Of a stretch of DNA of 64,000 bases, positions 10,176 through 20,633 are shown piece after piece (the first letter of the stretch is position 1; each line of letters starts with the position of its first letter). This DNA comes from Prorocentrum cordatum (Eukaryota; Sar; Dinophyceae; Prorocentrales; Prorocentraceae). The DNA lies in assembly GCA_963575745.1 (NCBI GenBank), contig CAUYUJ010011181.1, positions 362,271 through 426,270 of the forward strand, given 5' to 3'. The notes below the pieces were generated by a model. That model ran no database searches and was not told where the DNA came from. It worked only from the letters and a program-made list of their open reading frames with translations. A program made the translations under genes and the position numbers.

Positions 10176-10215
10176 CGAAGTCGTCGTCGTCGTCGTCGCG
10201 TTCTCCGTCGTCGTC

Positions 10216-10246
<31 letters not shown>

Positions 10247-10264
10247 GAGAACGCGACGTCGTCG
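10176..10264. repeat. (TCG)n/(CGA)n inverted repeat, potential hairpin
   Basis: GTCGTCGCGTTCTCCGTCGT on the left is mirrored by ACGACGGAGAACGCGACG on the right around a short central spacer, each set inside TCG or CGA runs. It sits at the presumed intron between exon blocks 10250-11345 and 9640-10125. A poly-G run at 10158-10169 precedes it. Confidence 0.8.
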
Positions 10265-11345
10265 GCGTCGGGTTTCGACCCCCTCGTCGCCTCCAACGCT
10301 GTCAAGCTGACGGACTCATGAGTGCACCGGCCGCTCTGCAGCAGGTCTATAAGGAGCAGGACCGTCCACTCCAGATGGCGCTCGGGCTTCGTCTTCTGGA
10401 TGATCGCATCGAGCTTGTTGGAGGAATCAAGCGCGCGCTTCGAAGGGTGATCGGCGTCAAACTTGATCAGCGCGTCCTTGACGTTGGGGATCGACAGCAG
10501 CTTCTTCTGCACCAGCAGGGCTGTCTTGACAGAGGGCAGCGTGACGGGCTCGGAGTTCTGCGCGTACTTGATGTTGGCGTACATCTCCGCGACATCGGCG
10601 GGGTCAGGGTCGCCATTGCCCTTCGTCCGAGTTGCAGTGGCGAGCGCGTTGGAGATCTCACTCAGGATGCTCAGCGCCAAGAGTGTGCATTGCTGCGCGA
10701 TCGCTTCCAGAAGCTCACGCATCTTTTTCCAGCGACGTTCCTCGTCCTCGATCAAAACGAACTTAACAGATGTCGAAAGTACGATGGCCCGCCGCTCCTT
10801 CAAGACGGATTCGGGCTTCACGTCTGTGAACGTATCGCGCCAAATGGCTCCCCAGAAGGCGTGGGTCATCTCGATCGGCGAAACAACTGTCAGCGAGCCC
10901 GGAGCGCCTCCAGGTTCGTCGTCTTTCCCGACGGCCACGATCAGGCCATCCCCCGGCAAGTGCGCTGGCTTCTCGAAGAAGAACTCCATCAGGTGATCGA
11001 TCTCCTTGGTGTTCACGGGCCAGTCGTAGTCCACTACTGTCCTGGCCCAGCACAGATTGCCAGCCGATCTGTGCTCCTTGGACGGGTTCTTCATGGCGGC
11101 CGTGAAGCCCCCCTGTTGGAATGCCGCTTGGTTGCCGCCGTCGCCGATGCCAATCGGCGCGGCCTCCTGCGCGCCATCGAAGACATTCGCCCCCATGATA
11201 TCGTCCAGGATTCTCGCCATGTCTGCGTTCGCGGCGTCGTTGAATGCTGGCGACGCCCCAGGCCCCGCCACGCCGCCCTTGCAAATATTCAAGCAACAAA
11301 TGGGCGGCGCACGCCTCCAATAGTTGGCTAAGCATTTGCCCCCTT
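10250..11345 (-). CDS. Large exon of an unknown gene (5'-most block seen)
   Basis: About 365 residues of uninterrupted protein-like sequence: CLANYWRRAPPICCLNICKG, ADMARILDDIMGANVFDGAQ, WARTVVDYDWPVNTKEIDHL, MEFFFEKPAHLPGDGLIVAV, IEMTHAFWGAIWRDTFTDVK, RRWKKMRELLEAIAQQCTLL and KKLLSIPNVKDALIKFDADH. Mostly helical and soluble; no known domain recognised. The open frame continues upstream to 11559 but turns to Ser/Pro/Leu low complexity, so the exon probably starts at an AG near 11345. The 3' end enters the GTC/GAC hairpin, whose poly-Val and poly-Asp reading is not protein-like. Forms one gene with blocks 9640, 9149 and 8242 (inference). Confidence 0.55.
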
Positions 11346-12300
11346 GGAATTGCGCTGGGAAGGGCGAGGGGCCAATGAGGGGATGAGGAGAGGAGAATGA
11401 GGAAGGGGAAGAGGAAGAGAAACAGACAGGGAGAAGGAGACGGAGGACGGGGCGGAGGAGGAGGAGGATCAGGGCATCAGGGGCAGAGGGCCGTAGGATA
11501 CTGGGGTGTTTGAGAGTTGGGTGTCTCGAGACTATAGGGTCGTAGTCGTGCCCCCCCAATCCGCATCGTATACCCCCAATGTATGTCGACCCCCTCGTCG
11601 TATATCGATCGAATCGTTCGGCCGACTCGCAAGTTCAGTATGTGCCACCTGCGACGGCCTTGGCGCCGCCTTGGCCTTGGACTTTCGCTTGGGGGGCATC
11701 GCCAACCAGAGGATGTCCGAGTGGTGGTGTGTCAAGACGAACCTGGGAACCGCCTGAGTTCAGATGGACATGGCAGGGGCCCCCCCCGACCGCCGCTCCC
11801 CCGTGGGGCGACTCCGAGAGGCCAAGCAGGCTCGGCCTTGAACCATGTGACGAAGGTGGCTTTGGCATTGCATACCCCGCATTGTAGAATTGCTGGCGGA
11901 CCCCCCAAGCACGTTCACACGTTTCCCCAAACAAGTGCTTGCACCCAGGGTTTCTTATTTATTATGATAGCCATCTGGCCATGACTTTCGGCGTCCTACA
12001 GCTCATCTTTGATTGAGGCGTCCCCCAAGGGCCTTCAAGTTTCTCTCGGGGGCTCTGAGGCATATCTAAGGGACTCCGGAGGCTCTCGCACAGGTTGCGA
12101 GGCCTCTCGCAGAGGTCCGCGGCCATTCAGGCGCGGTGACACATAGAAGCAAGGCCTGTACATGGCGATCGCGAAGGCGATGTGCCATCCGAGATGGAAT
12201 GCCACATAAGAGGTGCTGTCAAGACCTCCTCGGGCGGGAGATCTGGACATGAGGATATCAGACCCCCTTTGCAAGAACGAATCCTCCATGAGGGCGGAGA
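11346..12300. other. No gene recognised
   Basis: Unique-looking sequence without a convincing coding block. Short frames here are not protein-like, and the leading part (11346-11480) is purine-rich. Confidence 0.5.
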
Positions 12301-12302
12301 TA

Positions 12303-12970
12303 TCTAGTGGCCTTCGGCCCATACCGCCACCGCGCATGGGTTGTTGCTTAGAGGCATCTTGGATGTTCGCCAGGGTATCGCGGGAGGTTTCTCGGGGGCA
12401 TCTCAGAGGCAGGTTTGAAGCATGTTGGAGGGCGTTCTGGGGTATATTGGGGCCTAGTGTGGCATCGTTTTGGGCCGATTCGGGACCTCGTCGCGGGGCC
12501 TCTTGGGGGCGTATTCCTGGTGGGGCCATCTTGGGAGATCTGAGGCGCCTCTTGGGCCGTTTGGGGGCCCTATTGGACCACATTGGGACATTATTGGTGG
12601 CGTGTTGGGCAGTGGCGGGGCGGTCGTTCGGGCATCGTGGACCATCTTGGAGCATCGGAAACACGAAAAGGCCATAACCCCAAAAACATTGAAAAATAGT
12701 ATGGCAATGCTTTGTGCATAGTGCAGCCCTCTTGGGGGGCATATTGAAGCGCTCTGGGGGCATCTTGGAGGGCTCTTGGGCCGTCGTGGGGCCATCTTGG
12801 GCGTCTTGGGGCGCTCTCGGGCAGTCTTGGAGGCACATTGGGCCCTCGTGGGCGCTTCGTGGGGCCACCTTGGGACCATCGTGGCCCGCATCGGGCCATC
12901 TGGCCTATGGAGAATCCATGCGACCGAGCCCTGGAGCGCCCAAGAGCACGCAGGAGCGCCCAAGAAGTTT
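12303..12970 (+). repeat. Head-body-tail dispersed repeat, copy B
   Basis: Head CTAGTGGCCTTCGGCCCATA with CCGCCACC, then TTGCTTAGAGGCATCTTGGA, TGTTCGCCAGGGTATCGCGG and GAGGCAGGTTTGAAGCATG. A GGGGCCTCTTGG-type body leads to the tail TTGGAGCATCGGAAACACGA with AAAGGCC at 12646-12672. A second body-like stretch follows from 12722 to 12970 after an A-rich ~50-bp interval. Confidence 0.7.
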
Positions 12971-13239
12971 GAGAAGTTGGGGCCCCAGCCCATCTATACT
13001 AGAATAGATTACAGAACTCAGGACAGAGAACCATTGAGGACCTGAGCACGCTCCACTTCCTGCCTCGATCGAGGCACGGTGGCGGACCGCGATGCATGCA
13101 TGATGTATGCCGCATATACACATACAATTCATCCGGGTAGAACTAGTATTGTGCGGTTGTTGTTTGAACTCTTACTGCTGAAGAAACATTATTGTTGATC
13201 CCCCTCTCCGGCTGACATTGCATTGTTCAATTGAAGTGC

Positions 13240-14000
13240 TCCTTCCGGGGCTCGCACCCGTTTTTGCATCAGGGAAAAACTTGAGGCTCAAATTGCGGCG
13301 TTGGCCCCCGGACTATAACAACAACGGATCCCGCCTGATGCGTCCTCGAATATTGCTGAATAATCGCGTTCTCGCTGGGGGCTGCCTTGCGATGTACCAA
13401 AGAATCGCGCTCTCGCCTTACAACTCCTCGCAAAGAATTCAGGCGCTGCGCCCCCGACGCTCAGAAGTCGCGGCCATCGCCTCATACATCCTCGCAATGT
13501 ATTCAGGCGCCGCGCCCTCGACACTCAGAAATCGCGCTCTCGCTGGGGACTTCCGCATAATTGACTAAGGAATCACGCTCTCGCCTGAGACCTCCTCGTG
13601 ATTCATTCAGGACTCACGCTTTAGTCCCCCGTCCGCCAGGTTCCACCCGCCCGATCCGCACGTTGCAGCCCGCCCGTTCGTTCGCGCGGCAGCTCGCCCG
13701 CCCGCTTTAAGTCACCGCCCGCCCGACCCGCCCGCGAGGGTCCGCCACCCGATACTGAATCGTCATTTACTGCGAGACGCCCAGGCCAGGGAGGCGACCC
13801 GAACTCAAGGCAGGGGATGTCGCTCGAGACTGCCTCGCACTTCAATCAAGCGGGTGGGGCCCAACTACGACGACAATGGTTCCCGCTCGATACTTCGTCA
13901 CAATCTGTCCCGAGACGCCCTGGACAGAGAGGCCCCGAAACTCAAGAGTGGCGCTCTCGCTCGAGAATTCCTCGCAGTTCACTCAATCAAGTTGGTGCGT
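13240..14000. repeat. Degenerate minisatellite with AATCGCGCTCTCGC words
   Basis: Phrases such as AATCGCGCTCTCGCT, CCTCGCAA and ATTCAGGCGCCGCGCCC recur irregularly every ~50-65 bp between 13340 and 13620. A ~130-bp unit (13740-13850) is partly repeated at 13870-14000. No gene. 14000-14490 holds no feature I recognise. Confidence 0.55.
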
Positions 14001-14489
14001 TGCCCGCGGGCCCGTTAGCTTGGCCCGCCGCTCGTGCATCTGAAGTCCGGAAGGGGGGCAATGCAGGGCTGACCCGATTGGCCGTTAGCGCCCCCGCGGG
14101 GCCACCCAACCCAATCCAACAACGGGACCGAAGGTCCACGGCGGGCGGCAGGGAGGGGCAAGACAAGGCGGCGGCAAGCATAAGAGCGGGAAAGACGGCG
14201 ACTGCACAGCGGCCGCGGCAACGGGGGGACAGGGGAACAACGTCGGCCCACGACGGGGAGGGGCGAACAGGGCCGATCTATTCAAAACGAGAGAGAACCC
14301 AGACGGCCAACCCAATCGTCGTACGGAATCATTGCTGCTCAGAGTGACCCAATATCTGTAGGCGTTGGTGTATGCTGTGCGATCCGCTGCCCAGTAGGTC
14401 CGGGCCCCAGGCGACTCTGGTAGTTTCCTCGGATTCTAAAGGGCGTAAGTCTTGGAAAGGCGTTACCTTTCTCGACGTGTCGGGGTCCC

Positions 14490-14795
14490 AACGTCCTGTG
14501 CAAGACGGGCCAGTAAACTCCCAAAAGAACCCCGAGACGGCCCACGATGCCATTGGCGGCATTGCCCAGAGAGCCCGAGGAGTGTACCAAAAAGAAAGGC
14601 CCGCCGAAACCAAATGATCATCGAAACATCCAGCAGGCCACCAAGAGGCCCAATATTCAAGAGGCTCCGAAGAGACATCAGCAGGCCATGAGGGCCCCGC
14701 GGGCAGCGCAGATCCCAAGAAACACCCAAGAAGCCCTTCTCACAGACAGCCCCGGCAAGATGGCGGAATAAGCCGAAGGCCACTACTAGGTAGAG
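14490..14795 (-). repeat. Head-body-tail dispersed repeat, copy C (minus)
   Basis: On the minus strand: TAGTAGTGGCCTTCGGCTTA, TTCCGCCATC, GGGCTG, then a body of GGGCCTCTTGG-like words and GGATGTTTCGATG, in the same order as copies A and B. Confidence 0.55.
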
Positions 14796-14933
14796 GCGGG
14801 AGGAGGTGGAGGAGCGACATAAGGAGTAGGAGCAGGAAAAGCGGTTGCGAAGACAGCGCGGCGACACCCACGGATCCGGCAACCGGAAACCCACGTGCGT
14901 CATGTGCGGATCGTGCAAAGGCACCGCGCTCAT

Positions 14934-16308
14934 CTACGCGGTGACGTTCTCGAGGAAGTCTGGATCCGAATCGTCATCGCCCCGGGGGCCCTCGCACACC
15001 ACCTCCTTGGACACGAGGCCGCTGGCGGGGAGAAGGCGGCGCAACGCGCGCCCGATGAGTGATGCGTCCCAACCGTTGCCGAGCATCTCGCGCTCCTGGC
15101 GGTCACTCGCGCCCGCTGGCACGACCGGGCGGTTCGGCTCGTGGCCCATGAGCCTGAACGTCTAGGTGGTCGCGATGAAGCGCTGGCGGCTGAAGCTCCA
15201 ATGCCCACCTGTTCCACGGCGGTTGCGCGTGAGGCACGGCGCGATGCCTTTCATGGGCGTGGCGTCCTAGGGCATGTAGCTCGCAGATACCCCCCCCCCG
15301 CCCCTCCGCGTCCACAATAATCCTCCAGCGGCCGTCGCCCTCCTCGTCAACACACACCCCCCCGCGCGACGACGAGGAGGGGTAGTTAAACAAGGACAGG
15401 GGGCTAGACATGGCGCGAAAGGGCGGGGGCCTTACGCTTTATATACTGCGTGTGTCCTGATTGCCCTGCCAAATGGCAGCGAACCAGTTGACGCCCTTGA
15501 CGCCGACTTTGCCCCCGCGCTCGATCAGCTTCGTGGCAGCGCTCACGAGGTTTGTCAGGCAGGTGTCCGCGGTCGGGTAGGTTGGAGTGGCGTTCTTCTT
15601 CGTGTAAGGGCCAAGGAATGCCCCCGCGTCGCCCACCTTGCATTGGGCTGGCCACCTGAACCTGTTGCCGCTCAAGCGCTCGGCGACTCTCGACCCCGAT
15701 GATCAGGGTGCGATCCTTCTTCTGTGGGATGCCGGAGTAGCGCTTGGAGTTATCTTCTTCCACGTGGTGCGGTAGCGCCCATTGCGCATTTTACCCGGGG
15801 CCTTGAAGATCGCCTTGAAAACCTCCAGGTGGCTCACCAGGATGCCGGGGACGTTTTCCAAAAGAAACGCCTTGGGCGTCGTGACCTCGATGGTCTTGAC
15901 ATCGTCGTTGATCACCTTGCCGCTCTTCCGGCCGCTCTTGCCTGCACCTTTGCCTGCCGCGCGAAATGGGCAACGAGGGAATCCAGATCCAGGCTTATCT
16001 TTGCAATCCTTGAAAATGTTTACATTGCCATAGAGCCCCTCGAAGTTCGCCCCCACCATCTTGCGGCGCGCCGGGTGGATGTCCGACGCGAAAACGTCGA
16101 TAAACAAGTGGCCGACTTTCATCTGCTCGAGTGCCAACGCCATGCTATTCAGCCCTGTGCAATCAGACCCCACTGGGATCAGGTCGCCAAACTCACGTAG
16201 CTGGGCACAGCAGGGCTTCTTGGCGGTTGGAGCGCGGTTGGAGCATGGGCGCTTCATGGCTGCAGCGCGGCGGCGCGGGCGTCGTGGCGAGCCCCGGCCG
16301 TCGTCCAT
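14934..16308 (-). pseudogene. Decayed C5 cytosine DNA methyltransferase
   Basis: C5-MTases methylate cytosine at C5 using a Pro-Cys nucleophile. Taking the ATG at 16308, motif I is SDCTGLNSMALAL (residues 48-60), a SAM-site-like ASDIHPARRKMVGANF follows (74-89), motif IV is degenerate (GSGFPRCPFRAAGKG, 107-121), and motif VI is intact (AFLLENVPGILVSH, 147-160). About 15690-15740 carries motif VIII (RYSGIPQKKDRTLIIGVE) in another frame, with two compensating shifts. A block to 15441 (NWFAAIWQGN) probably ends an exon. The next block (15280-14934) has a target-recognition-like PCLTRNRRGTGGHWSFSRQR, then MGHEP and motif X REMLGNGWDASLIGRAL. In-frame TAG codons lie at 15267-15269 and 15162-15164. 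In motif IV an Arg separates Pro from Cys (Cys codon 15970-15972). Either a pseudogene or an erroneous sequence. Related DNMTs are known inside dinoflagellate retrotransposons, but no RT is adjacent here. Confidence 0.75.
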
Positions 16309-16420
16309 TCTAAGTAGTGCACCCCTAATACGCAGTCTGCAGCAATCACCACTTGGACCAGTGCAGCTGATGTTATGGGCGTCGGTCGGTCGAGGGGGCA
16401 GCTTCGGGGCAGCGGCGGGG

Positions 16421-16467
16421 GCCAAACTACATCCAGGGGCAGACTGCGGAGGGGTGGGGGGTGAATT

Positions 16468-16509
<42 letters not shown>

Positions 16510-16711
16510 CCCCCCTCCAACCTCAGGGGCGCCCCTCGCTGCGGAGCCTAGGGTTGCAAGCGCCTCCGGATGATCCCCCACCCCCCGCTCCGCAGTCTGA
16601 ACGGGCCTCCGGAGCCGCGCCTTCCACCGCGAGGGTCGCCCCTCGCTGCGGAGGGGGGGGGGGGGAGGTCGACCCCCCCCCCCCTCCGCAGTCTGCCCCT
16701 AGATGTAGTTT
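16421..16711. repeat. Inverted repeat flanking a (CA)n tract
   Basis: Left arm CCAAACTACATCCAGGGGCA with GACTGCGGAGGGG (16421-16460) is matched in reverse by CCCCTCCGCAGTCTGCCCCT with AGATGTAGTTTGG (16676-16711), arms ~36 bp. Between them lie (CA)19 at 16470-16507 and two direct copies of CGCCCCTCGCTGCGGAG. MITE-like organisation without coding capacity. Confidence 0.8.
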
Positions 16712-16839
16712 GGTGCCCACCCCTGGCGAAGGCATCTGCCGAGCGAGGGAGGAGAAGGACGGAGGAGGAGGAGGCGCGCGCGTCGACGGCCACTGAGCCA
16801 AGGGGCTATACGAAAGAGAAGGATGATCGACAGAGGGAG

Positions 16840-17110
16840 GAGGAGGCAGATTTGGGACCTCTTGGAGCCTCATGGGGCTTCTGGGCGGCCTCTGAAATAA
16901 GCCATCTGGGGCCGTCTTGGAGCCGCCTTGGGCGCGTCCGACCGAGGGCCATAGGGAGGGCCTAAGAAGGGCGCAAGAGGCACGGGGGGGTGGTCACTAC
17001 TATACTGCCCCCTTTATTTTGATGACCGCCCATGGGTCGATTCTGGCGCCCTCGTGGGCCCTCCCAGGGGCTCTTTTGGCCCCTCCTGGGGGCTCGCCGC
17101 TTGGGCCCAA
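16840..17110 (+). repeat. GGCCTC-type dispersed repeat fragment
   Basis: Words such as GGGACCTCTTGGAGCCTC, GGGCCGTCTTGGAGC and CCTCCCAGGGGCTCTTTTGG match the body of the head-body-tail family. No head seen. 17110-17318 is AT-richer and featureless. Confidence 0.45.
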
Positions 17111-17318
17111 GCAGCAGCGCCATCATGACACATATCATATGCAACATATTACAACATAGCCAGCATAATACATCTAACATAAGGTAGGCAAGCCTAATCG
17201 GGGAACGACCAACCATCATCAACCACAGGAGTTTGGATGGCGGTAGTAAGTCTAGACTAGGCAACCACCCTTACAACATAATGTGGAAGACGTATTCTTA
17301 TACTGGCGAAGTGTGATG

Positions 17319-18080
17319 TCATGCCGATGGTGGCGATGATATGTTGAAGTTTTTGTTCGCGGCATGCATAGATGAAGCTGCACGCGGGCACTGGTCTGAT
17401 GGCGAGACCGCGGGCGTCCACAGCGACGTTCGCCATGCACTCTCGATGTTGCAACATTTCCAGCACGGCCGCCTCTGAGGCCGCCGTCTGTCGGTCATTA
17501 AAAAACCCGCATCCATCAGGATCATCTCGTCTTCGAGGCCCCGATGGGAGAGCCGCCGATGCCCAGCCATGGCGCCGCGTCCGACCGATGCGGCGGCGCC
17601 GGCTGCTGCCTCCGACGACGTTGCCGCCGCCGATGCGCGCGATGGTGGTGCCCCCGACGATGCGCCGCCGCACGATGGCGCCGCCGCCGATGCGCACGAT
17701 GGTGGCGCCGCCACCGATGATGCGCACGATGGCGGTGCCGCTGCCGATAGTGTTGCCTCCGATGCGCCGCGCGACGATGGCGCCGCCGCCGATGCGCACG
17801 ATGGTGCCGCCGCCGATGCGCACGACGACGGTGCCGCCGCCGATGCGCCGGATATGATGCCGAAGAACTGGCTGCATCCGACGACAGTGCCGCATCCGAC
17901 GACGATGGTGCCGCCAGCACTTGGGCGTCCAGACGCTGGCCGCCAAGGCGCGGCAGCCGCCGCGCCTCCACCAGCACCACCACCATCATCCTCGAAAAGC
18001 TCATAGAGCAGGCTCTCGAAGAGTGGCGGGCTCGGAGGCAGGTCCTCTGCCAGCAGCTCGGGGCGCCCCCGGCGCACCAT
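17319..18080 (-). pseudogene. SL-tagged retrocopy, Ala/Ser-rich unknown protein
   Basis: Thirty nucleotides downstream of a 21/22 spliced-leader copy lies ATG (18080), opening a 253-residue frame: MVRRGRPELLAEDLPPSPPL, FESLLYELFEDDGGGAGGG, then low-complexity SCASAAAPS units repeated about ten times (17560-17870), and a C-terminal stretch with DEMILMDAGFLMTDRRR. The repeat is built on GATGCGCACGATGGTGCC and is open in several frames on both strands, so the frame after residue ~60 is uncertain. An alternative minus frame reads IGGGAIV-type repeats. No known domain. The N-terminus after the SL looks genuine, so I read this as a retroposed mRNA, intact or decayed. Confidence 0.5.
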
Positions 18081-18109
18081 GATGCCGCCAGCACATTTGA
18101 ACGCCCTGT

Positions 18110-18131
18110 CTTGAGCCAAAACGGCTACGGA
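18110..18131 (-). other. Relict spliced leader (21 of 22 positions)
   Basis: The minus strand reads CCGTAGCC, then G in place of A, then TTTTGGCTCAAG: one substitution from the dinoflagellate SL consensus. It is the best copy in the window and abuts the ORF starting at 18080. The preserved 3' AG end is exactly where trans-splicing would join the mRNA. Confidence 0.9.
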
Positions 18132-19160
18132 GTGCAGATATCCTCACGTCGCAAGCCAATCTTATAAATAGTGCAAATGCAAAGCAGAACAATCCACATT
18201 CACAGAACTACCATGCAAGCAACACAACGTCAAAGTTCATCACGTACACCCCATACAACGCAAAGCATGGCAATGCGAATCATAAGTGCGTATGCGAATG
18301 CCGCTTGCAAACCAATTTGCACGGCAATGCCAATCAATGCAGTACACACCAGGTGTAAATACAAACAAATCAAACGCAATGCAATGCAACAAATAACGCT
18401 CCAGCCCCACGGAGGGGAGAATGACGTCGACGACGCGTTCAGGGGCGGTCGACGCTTCCAAACAACCCGCCGCAAGCGCGGCGATGGCAGATACCTGCTT
18501 CGACATGTGCGCGGGTCGTTCTACCTTTCAACCTTGAACGATCGGCAACGTTCTTTCCCGGGGGAGGGGAGGCACGATGGCGGGATGGGAAGATGAGGGC
18601 GGGGAACGTGCAACAGTTACACGGGTCGAGGGCAAAGGTTACCTTCCTGAGATATCCCTTTCTTCGGGTGCTGCAGAAAGGGCCCAGCCCGTCTACTGGG
18701 GCCCAGCCCCGCGGTCCCTCGGGGGGGGGGGGGGGGCGATCGACGGTGACGATGGTGATGATCGATCGATGGTGACGATGGTGGCGATCGATCGATCGAT
18801 GGTGACGACGGTGGCAATGGCGACGATCGATGGCGAGCGATGGGGATTGATGGCGGTTTTGGTGTTTTGCCATGATGGACACCGAGGCGGCGACCGATGG
18901 ACGACCTAACGGCGTGCCCGAGCCATGCCCGATATAGAGCGAGCGATGGCGCACATCCTACCCTACTACCTGACCGTGCGTCAGCCGAAATACAAACAAC
19001 CTCCCGATTCCGAAGCAAGAGGAGGGGGTGCAAGAGAGCGAGGAGGGAGGACTACTCCACGCGAGTTGCTTTGGCGCGTCCGCAGGCGCGCGGGCGCCAA
19101 ATTGCGCGCTGCAGCTGGGCCGCGAGGGGAGGGGCAACAGAGCAGCGAGGGGCGGGACCG
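18132..19160. other. Non-coding stretch with GATC-rich microsatellite
   Basis: 18160-18420 is AT-richer and unique-looking. A (G)13 run at ~18721-18736 is followed by a GATCGATGGTGACGATGGTG-type microsatellite to about 18840. No supported gene. Confidence 0.5.
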
Positions 19161-19169
19161 CTGGAGGCC

Positions 19170-20560
19170 CTACAGCTGCGGGCGGCCCAGCTTGCGAACC
19201 AACTGTTCGCGAAGGCAGGAAGACATGGGGCACCAGTCAATGAAACTGGCAATATAGTCAGGCTGGCATTCCACGCGCACGCAAGTGCTTAGAGACTGAA
19301 AGCTAGGGGGCCGCACCACCTCGCTGAATTCAGCTGGCAGGAGCGCGCCATCCGCTTGGCGGACACGGCGCGTGCATGCGTTGCACTCAACTAGCGGGGC
19401 GGTCTGAGGGCTGTAGATGCCATCCATGCCGCGGAGGCTGCAAATGGGCCGCGCGAGCACGCAGTCGGGCAACGTCGACAAGGCCGTCGACGGGGCTGCG
19501 CAATCCACGCCGACGAACGTCACCACGCGCCGACGATCGCCTGGCCGCTGCTGATTGGGCCGCTTGGACACCAGGCAACTCGGCTGCTGAGGCGGACCGA
19601 GGTGGACCAGGCTCAGGTCCGACGGGTACCTCGCGAACGGCAGCAGCAGGTCTGGGGGCGCCGCAGCGTGGGCCACGCCGCCAGACGCCACGCCTCGTCG
19701 TCGCCCGCCTCGTCCACGTCGGGCGGCGTGTCGGCGAAGGTCGCCACTGAAGCGCATGGGCGCGGTTGCTCCTCCACCCAGCGCTTCCACTTCTCGAGCA
19801 GGGCGTCCGCCATCTCGCAGCCGTCCGGGTTCTCGTCGCAGCGCGGCACCTCGGCCGGGCTGAACCACTCGCACGACGGCGAACGGCAGTAGCGGTAGTC
19901 GTCGTCGTCGACTTCGTCGTCGTCGGTGCGGGCCGCGTCCACGTCGCCAGCCACAGCGCCATCCACGCCAAGGATGGAGTCGCCCACCACACCGTCGTCG
20001 CTGGAGTCCGCCACGACGACGGCGCTGCTGGAAACGCCGCCGCCGCCGAGGGGGCCCGCGGAGTCCACGCCCACGTCGCCAGCCGCGCCGACGAGGATGG
20101 AGTCGTCCACAACGTCGTCGTCGCTGGAGTCCGCCGCCGCGGCGCTGGCGACGTCGTCACCACCGCCAGCCACGCCGAAGATGGAGGCGTCCTCGGCGCT
20201 GCTGGAGTCCGCCACGGCGTTGGAGTCGCCAACGAAAGGGCTCGAGCCCGCACCCGCGTCGCCAGCCGCGCCGAGGATGGAGTCGCCCTCGCTGGGGCCC
20301 GTCGCGACGACGGCCCTGTCGCCGACAAGAGGTCGCGAGCCCGCGTCCAAGTGGCAGCCGCCAACCTTGGCCACGCCGAGGCTGGAGTCGGCGCGACCAG
20401 GCCGCCGCGGCACTGGCGCCCGGGAGCGCGAGCACGGCCGCAGGAAGATCTCGACGCGCTGGGGAGGGGGGCCCACCACCGCCGATCTAAGGAATCCGCG
20501 CGGACCTCCGTCGACAATTTACGTTCATGTCGTGTTTTCTTCCTCGAGAGGCGGCGCCGC
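19170..20560 (-). pseudogene. SL-tagged, frameshifted retrocopy of an unknown acidic, Cys-containing protein
   Basis: Downstream of the SL copy at 20612 comes an ATG (20560) whose frame stops after 13 codons. A second frame (20479-19613) carries a long acidic region with DSILG-type repeats (GVAGGGDDVASAAAADSSDD, DDSILVGAAGDVGVD), then a protein-like DDDDYRYCRSPSCEWFSPAE, VPRCDENPDGCEMADALLEK. Near 19660, at a C-run, the likely coding frame shifts to 19650-19170: DLLLPFARYPSDLSLVHLGP, RRRVVTFVGVDCAAPSTALS, VECNACTRRV, VECQPDYIASFIDWCPMSSC. The repeated Cys pairs hint at a metal-binding or disulfide-rich domain (inference), but no family is recognised. At least two frameshifts separate start from stop, so it is a decayed retrocopy unless the sequence has indel errors. 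Confidence 0.5.
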
Positions 20561-20611
20561 GGTGCTCCGCGCGCGGGGCGATGTATGGCGCCAAAGTGGC
20601 GATGAAGTGGC

Positions 20612-20633
20612 TTTGAGCCAAAATGACTACGGA
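20612..20633 (-). other. Relict spliced leader (20 of 22 positions)
   Basis: The minus strand reads CCGTAGTCATTTTGGCTCAA plus A: one substitution inside and one at the last base relative to the SL consensus. It lies ~50 nt upstream of the first ATG of the damaged frame at 19170-20560. Confidence 0.85.

Noticed and set aside
10132-11331. 399-residue plus-strand frame
   Set aside because: Antisense shadow of the more protein-like minus-strand exon block; starts in a poly-G/GTC tract.
17569-18006. Plus-strand Ala/Asp-rich frame
   Set aside because: Antisense to the SL-tagged frame; openness comes from the 18-24-bp GATGCGCACGATGG repeat.
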